Assembly: GCA_034432095.1 (NCBI GenBank)
Contig: DAOUCV010000078.1
Location: forward strand, 1-19,168
DNA length: 19,168 nucleotides
Source of the DNA: DAOUCV01 sp034432095
GTDB lineage: Bacteria; Chloroflexota; Dehalococcoidia; Dehalococcoidales; UBA2162
Direction: 5' to 3'
In this document: positions 1 through 7,068 of the stretch, piece by piece
How positions within the stretch are numbered: position 1 is the first letter of the stretch
How the letters are laid out: each line of letters begins with the position of its first letter
Notes under the pieces: model-generated
Told to the model about the DNA's origin: nothing
Databases searched by the model: none
What the model saw: the letters and a program-made list of their open reading frames with translations, nothing else
Program-made: the position numbers and the translations under genes

Positions 1-2
1 TG

Positions 3-77
3 GTGGGAGAACCGGATGGTAAAGTCGGTTACCTATCCGCTAAACGAGTTCCCAAGAGTCCAATTTTGAAAAATTAG
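3..77 (+). CDS. Possible 3' end of a transposase gene entering from the left edge
   Basis: An open frame with no start inside the window encodes 24 residues rich in Gly, Lys and Pro and ends at TAG 75-77. It is followed within 40 bases by the repeat boundary, as expected for the last codons of a transposase running toward an element end. The same frame is preserved in the inverted copy at the right edge. The fragment is too short for family assignment, and the link to a transposase rests only on its position in the repeat. It could be non-coding. Confidence 0.25.
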   Translation: MGEPDGKVGYLSAKRVPKSPILKN

Positions 78-108
78 ATAGCTGTAGACAGTCTAATTTT
101 TAAAAATT
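62..108. repeat. AT-rich palindrome inside the left flanking repeat
   Basis: Two 17-base arms (62-78 and 92-108) pair with one mismatch at G68. Within the centre, CTGT (82-85) and ACAG (88-91) also pair. Transcribed from the minus strand it would form a hairpin followed by T-rich sequence just after the fbp stop, so it could terminate fbp-cobA transcripts. It could equally be the terminator or transposase-binding end of the mobile element. Confidence 0.55.
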
Positions 109-1248
109 CCTAACAGAGCGCTTTGGAGCATTGGAGCCTTTTTGAGTTGATAGGTCGAGAGAGATAAATCTTCCTTGCAGTTTTTTCATCACCTGAGGCA
201 TAGTGGTATATTCCATCTCGTCTAGGGGCAGGCGATGCGGCTCAAAGGGACCGTGCCTACGCATCATATCAGCCATCTCATTTGCCTGGTGGCGGGCCAG
301 GTCAAATGACGTATCAGCAAACAAGTCCCGGGGGCCTATCAGTTTCCCTCCAGATAGCTGGAAGCCAATTGCTACTACTCTAGGTGGCCCGTCGAAGCGA
401 GTAGGCGTGCTATCCTTGATGGACACAGGCATAAGAGGTCCCATATGAGAGCCCCGCATCCATCCCTCTACCAAGATGGGAGAAGCGAATGGTTCCACTA
501 CCTCTCCTACTGCGGGAAACTCACCTTGAGAGCGGACAATACATACCGGGTCATCCTTACCCACATATCGGCCAGCAATTAGTGCCAGACGCTGGGTAGA
601 GGATACCGCCGCTATATTATTGGTTCCTCGATGATAGACCGCCTTCACTATGAAGCGTGAAGGTGCTCCTATGAAGACCAGCATGTCGTAAATTTCTTCC
701 GGGGTCTGAAAAAATATCTTCTTGTGCTCTTTGACATCGTGCACCTCGAAGGTAAAACCCTGGTGCATATTTTCAGCAATAACCAGACCAATGGTATTAA
801 ATGGGTCAGCGAAAATCTTGTAGAGTGGCATATTCCATGCCCCTGACGAAGCCTTGTCCGCCATAAAAATAAGCACTGTCTCAGCTACCCTCTCCTCAAA
901 TTGCATCTCGGCTACCCCTGGTCCCATCCCCCTGACAGTGCCTGAGAAAGCGTCCGAGAGCAAATCCTGCCCGGCACCATAAAGCTTTAACTGTTTAGCT
1001 ATCTCGGTACACTCAACAAAGGTATCCCAGGCTATCCTATGGATTTTCTCATCGTCTGTACCCCGCTGGTGAGTCATGATCAGCTGCAGGTCATCACCGC
1101 ACTTGGTTACGTGATAGTCAATCAGTAGCTCTTCTCTTTTTGCCTCAGCCATATTCTCGTCAGCCTTAGCCAGGATGTCAGGATGCGACTCGGTGTGGCC
1201 TACATAGCCACCAATATCAGCCTTGATTACACTGAGCGTAATTTTCAT
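100..1248 (-). CDS. fbp: Fructose-1,6-bisphosphate aldolase/phosphatase, archaeal type (class V FBPase)
   Basis: This bifunctional gluconeogenic enzyme condenses dihydroxyacetone phosphate with glyceraldehyde 3-phosphate and then hydrolyses the product to fructose 6-phosphate. The 382-residue protein is full length for the family. Visible active-site residues are Asp11 and His18 near the N-terminus, the Asp52-Asp53 pair, Gln94, Asp131, and Tyr228 with Lys231-Asp232-Asp233, where the lysine is the expected Schiff-base residue. The family is typical of archaea and deep-branching anaerobic bacteria. The ATG follows a GAGGAG-type ribosome site. The gene lies 25 bases downstream of cobA and is probably cotranscribed. 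Its last four codons (Val-Arg-Asn-Phe) and TAA stop lie inside the flanking repeat, so the native C-terminus was probably altered slightly by the element; all catalytic residues are upstream of this. Confidence 0.93.
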   Translation of the reverse strand: MKITLSVIKADIGGYVGHTESHPDILAKADENMAEAKREELLIDYHVTKCGDDLQLIMTHQRGTDDEKIHRIAWDTFVECTEIAKQLKLYGAGQDLLSDAFSGTVRGMGPGVAEMQFEERVAETVLIFMADKASSGAWNMPLYKIFADPFNTIGLVIAENMHQGFTFEVHDVKEHKKIFFQTPEEIYDMLVFIGAPSRFIVKAVYHRGTNNIAAVSSTQRLALIAGRYVGKDDPVCIVRSQGEFPAVGEVVEPFASPILVEGWMRGSHMGPLMPVSIKDSTPTRFDGPPRVVAIGFQLSGGKLIGPRDLFADTSFDLARHQANEMADMMRRHGPFEPHRLPLDEMEYTTMPQVMKKLQGRFISLDLSTQKGSNAPKRSVRNF

Positions 1249-1273
1249 ACTCCACTCCTCTTGTATTTACTAA

Positions 1274-1831
1274 CTAATAGTCAATCCCTCTTCTGGCTGT
1301 TATTCCCTTATCGTAGGGATGCTTGATCTTTAAGCACTCAGTGACCAGGTCAGCCAGCTGGACTAGCCTGGTATCAGCATAACGACCAGTAAGGATAAGC
1401 TCCACATTCTGAGGCTTGTCCTGGATAAGCTTAACCACTTCATCCAGCTCAACCAGCTTCCAGGCGACGGCTATATTTACCTCATCCAGCACCACCAGGT
1501 CATAGTCACCACTAAGCATAGCCTCACGAGCGGTTGATAGGGCTTGTTTTGCCTGTTCTTTTTCCTCCGGCTTAACACTGGTCGGGTCGGTAAACGTTTC
1601 AAGTCCGAATCTGGCTACCCGGACATTGGGTAACCTGGCGAGCATTTCCCATTCACCATAGGGATAGCCACCCTTCATGAAGGCAACAATACACACTCTC
1701 AGCCCGTGACCCAGGGCCCGGAGCACTACACCCAGTGCGGCGGTGGTCTTACCCTTGCCCTCACCGGTAAAAATCTGAACAAGTCCTCTCCCAAAAGGTC
1801 CTGCTGATGAAAGGTCATCTGATGATGTCAT
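1274..1831 (-). CDS. cobA: Corrinoid adenosyltransferase, CobA/BtuR/CobO type
   Basis: The enzyme transfers the adenosyl group of ATP to cob(I)alamin or cob(I)yrinate a,c-diamide, the last activation step of cobalamin synthesis and salvage. The 185-residue protein has the family's P-loop GEGKGKTT (23-30), a DEVN segment (116-119), LTGR (147-150) and the diagnostic C-terminal KHPYDKGITARRGIDY (170-185). Length is normal. It is the first gene of a two-gene minus-strand unit with fbp. No other cobalamin gene is in the window and no cobalamin riboswitch was recognised upstream. Corrinoid enzymes of the Wood-Ljungdahl pathway or of reductive dehalogenation would be likely users, but that is inference from the presumed lineage. 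Confidence 0.93.
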   Translation of the reverse strand: MTSSDDLSSAGPFGRGLVQIFTGEGKGKTTAALGVVLRALGHGLRVCIVAFMKGGYPYGEWEMLARLPNVRVARFGLETFTDPTSVKPEEKEQAKQALSTAREAMLSGDYDLVVLDEVNIAVAWKLVELDEVVKLIQDKPQNVELILTGRYADTRLVQLADLVTECLKIKHPYDKGITARRGIDY

Positions 1832-1888
1832 TGTCGTGATAACTCCCCCGAATCAATTAGTGGAATCAGATACTTCAAGAGTAAGGAA

Positions 1889-1918
1889 AGTCTAACAACT
1901 TAACCTAAGCTATGTCAA
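1889..1918 (-). promoter_or_regulatory. Candidate promoter for cobA-fbp
   Basis: On the minus strand a perfect TTGACA (1918-1913) lies 18 bases from TAGACT (1894-1889), a 4/6 match to TATAAT. This places a start site about 50 bases before the cobA ATG. Visual match only. Confidence 0.4.
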
Positions 1919-1939
1919 GGAACAGAAAAGCACCAACTT

Positions 1940-1968
1940 TTGTAAATTCGGAACCAGAAGGCTAGAAT
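1940..1968 (+). promoter_or_regulatory. Candidate promoter for the ArsB/NhaD-type permease gene
   Basis: TTGTAA (1940-1945), a 17-base spacer and TAGAAT (1963-1968, 5/6 to consensus) lie about 37 bases before the ATG at 2006. No clear Shine-Dalgarno sequence precedes that ATG. Confidence 0.45.
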
Positions 1969-2005
1969 ATGAGATTTAGGTAACTAGAAAGTCAGCAGAT
2001 AGCTG

Positions 2006-3262
2006 ATGATTTCAATAATAATTCTGTTAATCGTATTCATTCTGATTGCCATCCGGCAGTTAGTCAAAATAAGGTATCAGATATGGCAGGTTATGCTGGT
2101 GGGCGCTTTAGGCGTTCTGGGCACAGGGCAAATCTCCCCGCTAAATGCCTTAAAAGCGATAAACCTCGATGTGATGCTTTTCCTGTTCGGAATGTTCATC
2201 GTCGGGCAAGCCCTTGATGAGAGCGGTTACCTTTCGCAGCTGTCGTACCGTCTCTTCAGAAAAGCGAGGTCTGTAGACCACCTGATACTCGTGATCCTCT
2301 TTGATATGGGTATACTTTCGGCATTTCTGATGAATGATACGCTGGCTATAATTGGCACCCCGGTCGTGCTCCTCCTTGCCCGAAAGACCGGTGCCCCTGC
2401 CAAAGTCCTGCTACTTTCGCTGGCTTTTGCCGTCACCATAGGCAGCGTTATGAGTCCCATAGGAAATCCGCAAAATCTATTGATTGCCATCAACGGCAAT
2501 CTCCCCAGCCCTTTTGTTACCTTTTTCAGGTATTTATTGATACCGACACTGGTAAACCTTTTTCTGGCCTATCTTTTGCTGCGGCTCTTTTTTAAAAACC
2601 ATTTTCGGGGCGAGTTGTTAAACAGTTCACCGGAGCCAATAAGAGACCAGCGGCTGGCAATTCTCTCCAAGGTCTCTTTGATTTTGCTTGTTATTCTGAT
2701 ACTGGCTAAAATTGTTACCGTACTCCTCAGCCTGAAGATTGATTTCAGACTCACCTATATTGCGCTGGCCTCGGCTTTTCCTATCGTCCTACTCAGCCCA
2801 AAAAGGCTAGGCATAATCAGAAAAATAGACTGGTATACACTAATCTTCTTTGCGGCGATGTTTGTCCTGATGGAAAGCGTCTGGGACTCCGGCTTTTTCC
2901 AATCGGTGCTGAATGCTACACGCCTGACCCTGACCTCAACGGGTGTAATTCTGGGGATAAGTGTTATTCTGAGTCAGCTTATTTCTAATGTGCCTTTCGT
3001 TGCGCTCTATCTGCCCTTGCTATTTCAACTGGGAGCCTCGGTGAAGGGAATGATGGCGCTGGCGGCGGGAAGCACTATTGCCGGTAACTTTTCTATCCTC
3101 GGGGCAGCCAGCAATGTGATAATAATTCAGAATGCCGAAAAGAACTCCAATGAGACTCTGACATTCATGGATTTTATGAAGATTGGAGTACCTCTGACAG
3201 CCATTAATATTGCTGTTTACTGGTTGTTTCTGGATGTGATTTTCAGAAGCTGCTTCTTGTAG
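2006..3262 (+). CDS. Membrane permease of the ArsB/NhaD (ion transporter) superfamily
   Basis: A 418-residue, very hydrophobic protein with about 11-12 predicted membrane spans. Family signatures are NDT at 110-112, GSVMSPIGNPQNLLI at 146-160, Ser-Asn-Val-Pro at 327-330 and the pseudo-symmetric AAGSTIAGNFSILGAASNVII at 353-373. These paired re-entrant motifs are seen in ArsB, NhaD and SLC13/CitMHS-like carriers, which move arsenite, Na+/H+ or organic/inorganic anions. The substrate cannot be told from the sequence. No arsR or arsenate reductase gene is nearby, which argues weakly against a dedicated arsenic operon. It is the first gene of a plus-strand pair with the MBL hydrolase, 91 bases apart. 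Confidence 0.85.
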   Translation: MISIIILLIVFILIAIRQLVKIRYQIWQVMLVGALGVLGTGQISPLNALKAINLDVMLFLFGMFIVGQALDESGYLSQLSYRLFRKARSVDHLILVILFDMGILSAFLMNDTLAIIGTPVVLLLARKTGAPAKVLLLSLAFAVTIGSVMSPIGNPQNLLIAINGNLPSPFVTFFRYLLIPTLVNLFLAYLLLRLFFKNHFRGELLNSSPEPIRDQRLAILSKVSLILLVILILAKIVTVLLSLKIDFRLTYIALASAFPIVLLSPKRLGIIRKIDWYTLIFFAAMFVLMESVWDSGFFQSVLNATRLTLTSTGVILGISVILSQLISNVPFVALYLPLLFQLGASVKGMMALAAGSTIAGNFSILGAASNVIIIQNAEKNSNETLTFMDFMKIGVPLTAINIAVYWLFLDVIFRSCFL

Positions 3263-3286
3263 CCAGTCTTGTTTTAATGATAAAAT
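3257..3286 (+). promoter_or_regulatory. Weak candidate promoter for the MBL-fold hydrolase gene
   Basis: TTGTAG (3257-3262, 3/6) lies 18 bases from TAAAAT (3281-3286, 5/6), overlapping the end of the permease gene. It would allow independent transcription, but the -35 match is poor. Confidence 0.25.
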
Positions 3287-3353
3287 GTAAGTCTGCGCCA
3301 GGAAAGTAGTCAGATTCAATAGTATAACTAAACAACTAGAACAGGAAGGCAAA

Positions 3354-3980
3354 ATGATTATCGAAAAACTCGAACCAGAAACATTTGCTTCTAACTGCTA
3401 TATTGTGGCTGATGAATTCAAGAAGGAGGGGATGATAATTGACCCCGGTGCCGGAGCTGATGAGATTTTGAAGAAGGTTAAGGACTTGGGACTTAAGATA
3501 AAGCTTATCCTTTTAACCCACAATCACCCAGACCACCTTGGGGCTCTGGAGGAGGTCAAAAAGACAACTGGCGCCGAGGTTGCTATTCATACTGACGATG
3601 CCAGGTCTCTCCAGTCAAGACACCGCTTTGGAGGTCCTGGGTTTGGTTTTCCCTTTCAGGCTCCGTCTCCTCCTGACCGGCTACTTAAGGGCGGCGATAG
3701 TATAGATATTGGCGACCTGCATTTCCTGGTTCTTCACACGCCCGGTCATACACTCGGCGGTATCTGTCTCCTGGGGGAAGGGGTGGTCTTCACTGGTGAC
3801 ACCCTGTTCCATTCTGGCATCGGCAGATATGATATGCCTGGCGGCAATGGTCGTCAGCTAATGGATAGCATCCATACCAAACTTATGGTGCTGCCTGATG
3901 ACACTGTGGTCTACCCCGGGCATGGCCCGCAGACCACCATTGGTACCGAACGAAGATTTAACCCCTTTCTCCGCGGTTAG
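3354..3980 (+). CDS. Metallo-beta-lactamase fold hydrolase, glyoxalase II-like
   Basis: A 208-residue soluble hydrolase with a complete dinuclear metal site: His56, His58, Asp60 and His61 in THNHPDH, His132 in HTPGHT, Asp149 in TGDTLF and His190 in YPGHGP. The fold and the tail TTIGTERRFNPF are typical of the glyoxalase II-like (GloB/YcbL) subgroup, which hydrolyses thioesters such as hydroxyacylglutathione. An organism of this type may not use glutathione, so the substrate is open. The ATG has a good ribosome site (AGGAAGG, six to seven bases upstream). The gene is followed directly by a strong terminator. Confidence 0.88.
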   Translation: MIIEKLEPETFASNCYIVADEFKKEGMIIDPGAGADEILKKVKDLGLKIKLILLTHNHPDHLGALEEVKKTTGAEVAIHTDDARSLQSRHRFGGPGFGFPFQAPSPPDRLLKGGDSIDIGDLHFLVLHTPGHTLGGICLLGEGVVFTGDTLFHSGIGRYDMPGGNGRQLMDSIHTKLMVLPDDTVVYPGHGPQTTIGTERRFNPFLRG

Positions 3981-4001
3981 ATTGCGGCCTCGAATAAATC
4001 C

Positions 4002-4033
4002 AAAGGACTCCCTGTTTTGGGAGTCCTTTTATT
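4002..4033 (+). terminator. Rho-independent terminator after the MBL hydrolase, shared with converging hppA
   Basis: An 11-bp perfect stem (4002-4012 with 4019-4029), a 6-base TGTTTT loop, and a T-rich tail. It lies 21 bases after the hydrolase stop and 25 bases beyond the hppA stop on the other strand. Read from the minus strand the hairpin is followed by TTTGGATTTATT, so it may terminate both converging transcripts. Confidence 0.88.
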
Positions 4034-4054
4034 ATCAATAGCGAGCTTCAATCT

Positions 4055-6424
4055 TCAGAAACCGATTAATCTGGCAAAGAATAGACTGAACCCGGTAGCG
4101 ACTCCGGCGAAAACAATCGATACCCAGCACATGAGCTTTATCAGGATATTCAATGAGGGGCCTGACGCATCCTTGAAGGGGTCGCCTACGGTGTCACCAA
4201 CAACACCAGCTTTATGCGCCTCCGAGCCTTTTCCGCCGTATTCACCTGATTCAATGAGTTTCTTGGCATTGTCCCAAGCACCGCCCGAATTTGCCAGGGT
4301 AATGGCGAGTATAAACCCCGTAGATAACCCCCCCATCAGGAGCCCCAGAACCGCTCCCGGCCCGAAAACAACACCCACAAATATTGGGACAACAATTGCC
4401 AGCATGGTAGGCCAGACCATCTCCCTCTGGGCAGCACTGATAGCAATCCAGACACACCTTCCATAATCAGGTCTCGCTTTTCCTTCCATGAGACCCGGTA
4501 TTTCGTGCCACTGTCTCCTGACCTCCTCCACTACTCTCCCGGCGGTGCGCCCTATTGCTTTATTAATCAGAGCAGCAACAACAAAGACAAGCATTGAGCC
4601 TACGAAGATACCGATAATAACTTTGGGGTTCATAAGGTAAACTCCGTAGACATTGATAAAGTCGTTTAAGGTCGCCTTGGCAATCTGTTCTGCTGTCCAG
4701 AAAACGCCAGGCACAACCTCGGCCAGTCCATTAGCCGAATGCTCAGCAAGACGAAATAGTGCTGCCTTTATCTCCTCAAGGTAAGCAGCTATCATGGCAA
4801 GAGCGGTAAGAGCCGCCGAGCCAATGGCAAACCCTTTACCGGTAGCGGCAGTGGTATTGCCTATTGAGTCGAGTTTATCAGTCCGCTCGCGCACTACCGG
4901 TTCCAGGCCGCTCATGGTGGCGTTTCCAGCCGCATTATCAGCAATCGGACCATAAGCATCGGTTGCTAGTGTAATCCCTAATGTTGAGAGCATACCAACG
5001 GAGGCAAGTGAGATTCCATAAAGTCCTTGCACCGGCGAGGTAGCTCCACCCGCCAGCCAGTAGCTTAGCATGATCCCGATGACAACGACCACCACCGGAA
5101 ACCAAGTTGATAGCTGCCCGGCAGAGAAACCAGCCAAGACTACCGTCGCCGGGCCAGTAAGTGACTGTCTGGCAATTTCCTTGGTCGGACCGTAATTATA
5201 GTCGGTACTATATTCAGTCCATTTGCCAATGGCGATGCCGACAGCCAGTCCCGTTACCATTGAGAGCCAGATTCTAACGGCCGGCATAATGCCGATGTCT
5301 GCCTTTATACCCAGCAAATACACTACAAGTGCTCCCGAGGCTAAAGCAATAAGAACGGCACTGATGTTGATTCCCCTCCCCAGGGAAGACAGGAGTTGAG
5401 CAGTGGAAGCTCCCTCTCTGGTTCTTACCATCAGGATGCCAACAACCGCGGCAATGACGCCACAAGCCGCAACCAACATAGGCACCATTACTCCATAGAT
5501 GCCAAGGCCAGAAGCGACACCCAATGCCATAGTCGCCAGAATAGTGGCACAATAGGACTCATAAAGGTCAGCACCCATACCGGCGACATCTCCCACATTA
5601 TCTCCGACATTGTCAGCCAGAACCGCGGCGTTCCGCGGGTCATCCTCAGGAATGCCGGCTTCCACCTTCCCAACTAGGTCAGAGCCGACATCAGCCGCCT
5701 TGGTGAAGATGCCTCCTCCAACACGGGCGAAGAGAGCTTGAGTGCTGGCACCCATACCAAAGGTAAGCATGGTAACAGTTATGTTAGTCAGACTATAATC
5801 GGTAAAAGCGCGCAGCACCAGGAACCAGAGGCAAATATCCAAAAGTCCAAACCCGACCACAACCAGCCCCATCACTGCCCCGCTTCTGAACGCCACCTTT
5901 AACGCTGAATCCAGTGAAAGTCGGGCGGCTTGAGCCGTTCTGGAATTGGCATAGGTGGCTGTTTTCATCCCCAGCCAGCCACACAAGCCGGAAAAGAAGC
6001 CACCGGTAAGAAAGGCAAAGGGCGTCCAGGGGCTCATTGTTGGAATGGGCAAGCCGAAAGCCAAGAATGCCAGAATGCCAGAGAGCACCACCAGGAATAT
6101 GACAACAACCAGATACTGTCTTTTGAGATAAGCATATGCTCCCTGTCTGACACCAAGGGCAATCTCCTCCATTTTCTCATTCCCTTGTGGGGCGCGCTTC
6201 ATCAGGCGGTAAAAAACGAGAGCGGCAATAAGTCCAATGACCGCACCCAATGGAGCCAGATACCAGAGCAAGGGGAGCGCTTCCCGCTCCTCGCTGGCAG
6301 CCGCCCCGCTTACTTGTGCCATAGCCCCCCCGCCAGAGAAAACAAAGAGCCCAAAAATTAAGGCAAGAACAAGCGAAAGCCCAAGCACAAAGAGAGTCTT
6401 CTTGTTTTTCAAGGGCATCTTCAC
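4055..6424 (-). CDS. hppA: Membrane-bound ion-pumping pyrophosphatase, K+-dependent type
   Basis: Hydrolyses pyrophosphate and pumps H+ and/or Na+ across the membrane. The 789-residue protein has about 16 membrane spans and the catalytic block at 242-291, including DVGSDLVGKVEAGIPEDDPRN and DNVGDNVGDVAGMGADLYESY, plus a second acidic block near the C-terminus (GDTVGDPFKDASGPS). The motif GNTTAATGKG (522-531) has Ala at 526, the residue of K+-dependent enzymes; K+-independent ones have Lys. Whether it pumps H+, Na+ or both cannot be decided by eye. The protein is longer than most relatives because of an N-terminal hydrophobic segment ending in AMA, which resembles a signal peptide (about 1-36). 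GTG at 6424 is preferred over ATG at 6418 because GGGAGG sits 5 bases before it. The gene overlaps the translin gene stop. Confidence 0.95.
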   Translation of the reverse strand: MKMPLKNKKTLFVLGLSLVLALIFGLFVFSGGGAMAQVSGAAASEEREALPLLWYLAPLGAVIGLIAALVFYRLMKRAPQGNEKMEEIALGVRQGAYAYLKRQYLVVVIFLVVLSGILAFLAFGLPIPTMSPWTPFAFLTGGFFSGLCGWLGMKTATYANSRTAQAARLSLDSALKVAFRSGAVMGLVVVGFGLLDICLWFLVLRAFTDYSLTNITVTMLTFGMGASTQALFARVGGGIFTKAADVGSDLVGKVEAGIPEDDPRNAAVLADNVGDNVGDVAGMGADLYESYCATILATMALGVASGLGIYGVMVPMLVAACGVIAAVVGILMVRTREGASTAQLLSSLGRGINISAVLIALASGALVVYLLGIKADIGIMPAVRIWLSMVTGLAVGIAIGKWTEYSTDYNYGPTKEIARQSLTGPATVVLAGFSAGQLSTWFPVVVVVIGIMLSYWLAGGATSPVQGLYGISLASVGMLSTLGITLATDAYGPIADNAAGNATMSGLEPVVRERTDKLDSIGNTTAATGKGFAIGSAALTALAMIAAYLEEIKAALFRLAEHSANGLAEVVPGVFWTAEQIAKATLNDFINVYGVYLMNPKVIIGIFVGSMLVFVVAALINKAIGRTAGRVVEEVRRQWHEIPGLMEGKARPDYGRCVWIAISAAQREMVWPTMLAIVVPIFVGVVFGPGAVLGLLMGGLSTGFILAITLANSGGAWDNAKKLIESGEYGGKGSEAHKAGVVGDTVGDPFKDASGPSLNILIKLMCWVSIVFAGVATGFSLFFARLIGF

Positions 6425-7068
6425 ACCTTATCCTCCCTAATATCGAACTTTTGCAGTCTATTCTCCAAATCCTTTTGCACTATGGCTAATGTCAGGTCAC
6501 TGCGTGTCCTTTCTAGAACCCCCCTCACCATATCAGTAGTGCGACGCAAGCCGCCGGTTATGGCATCCGGGAAGTCCATAGTAATTAAGACATTGTAAAT
6601 ATCGTCCATCGCTGACAGTATTTCCTCCCCCCGTGACAGGTCACCCTTTCTCATGCTATCCAGAAGGTAACGCCGTAGTTCGCCTACTGCTTCACCCAGC
6701 CCATTCAGATAGGAGGCATAGTCAATATTCAGTCCGTCGGGGTCAGGAGTTGGTTTCCCGGTTACCAGGGCGAGAATAATACTGCCTTCGGCAAACTCTT
6801 TTTGAGCATCCCTGAGGAAGCCGGTGTTGCTGAGTTCAATACCATCCGCCAAGGCTTGCTCAGCCTCGCTAAGGAGTTTACGGGCTGACCTGAGTAATCC
6901 TTCAGCCTGGTCAAACTCCTGCCGGTGTACTGCCCGGATAGCCTGGCTGGAACAACGGATTGCTTCGCGGCATAAGGGCAGCGCCTTTTCCCTAGCCGCA
7001 TCTTTAGTTGACAGGCTCAATCGTATCCGTTCAGAAATCGAGTCCAGATTATCGGTTAATCCGCTCAC
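6421..7068 (-). CDS. Translin-family protein (COG2178-like)
   Basis: A 215-residue, mostly helical, soluble protein. The C-terminal stretch DFPDAITGGLRR followed by a conserved VRGVLERTRSDLT (about 165-193) matches the prokaryotic translin family, predicted nucleic-acid-binding relatives of eukaryotic translin/TRAX. The N-terminal half (20-100) is Ala/Glu/Leu-rich helix of the kind that packs the translin bundle. No enzymatic residues can be assigned with confidence. It overlaps thiD2-thiE by 4 bases (ATGA) and hppA by 4 bases (GTGA), so the three genes are almost certainly translationally coupled. Members are common in archaea and sporadic in bacteria. Its role here is unknown. Confidence 0.8.
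   Translation of the reverse strand: MSGLTDNLDSISERIRLSLSTKDAAREKALPLCREAIRCSSQAIRAVHRQEFDQAEGLLRSARKLLSEAEQALADGIELSNTGFLRDAQKEFAEGSIILALVTGKPTPDPDGLNIDYASYLNGLGEAVGELRRYLLDSMRKGDLSRGEEILSAMDDIYNVLITMDFPDAITGGLRRTTDMVRGVLERTRSDLTLAIVQKDLENRLQKFDIREDKV

Larger units (their letters stand above)
1..115. mobile_element. Left copy of a 112-bp inverted flanking repeat, probable inner end of an insertion sequence
   Basis: Positions 4-115 match the reverse complement of 19057-19168 with a single difference (T at 101 against G at 19071, where A would be needed). Similarity stops sharply at 115/116, so 115 is probably the element boundary. The inner part is an AT-rich palindrome (62-108). A short frame open from the left edge ends at a TAG at 75-77, as a transposase 3' end would. 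The family is not recognised. A dispersed repeat at both ends is also the usual reason an assembly stops, so the rest of the element is probably just outside the window. Confidence 0.75.

Noticed and set aside
1832..2005. Cobalamin riboswitch upstream of cobA
   Set aside because: The spacer is short and I see no B12-box-like conserved core or the required multi-helix arrangement.
2006..3262. Arsenite efflux pump as a firm call
   Set aside because: The superfamily motifs fit several substrates, and no arsR, arsC or arsA gene accompanies it.
4017..4466. 149-residue plus-strand frame opposite the end of hppA
   Set aside because: It has no family resemblance, begins inside the terminator hairpin, and overlaps a highly conserved gene on the other strand.
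5930..6361. 143-residue plus-strand frame opposite hppA
   Set aside because: Its composition is that of an antisense reading of the hppA gene, with no ribosome site and no recognisable motif.
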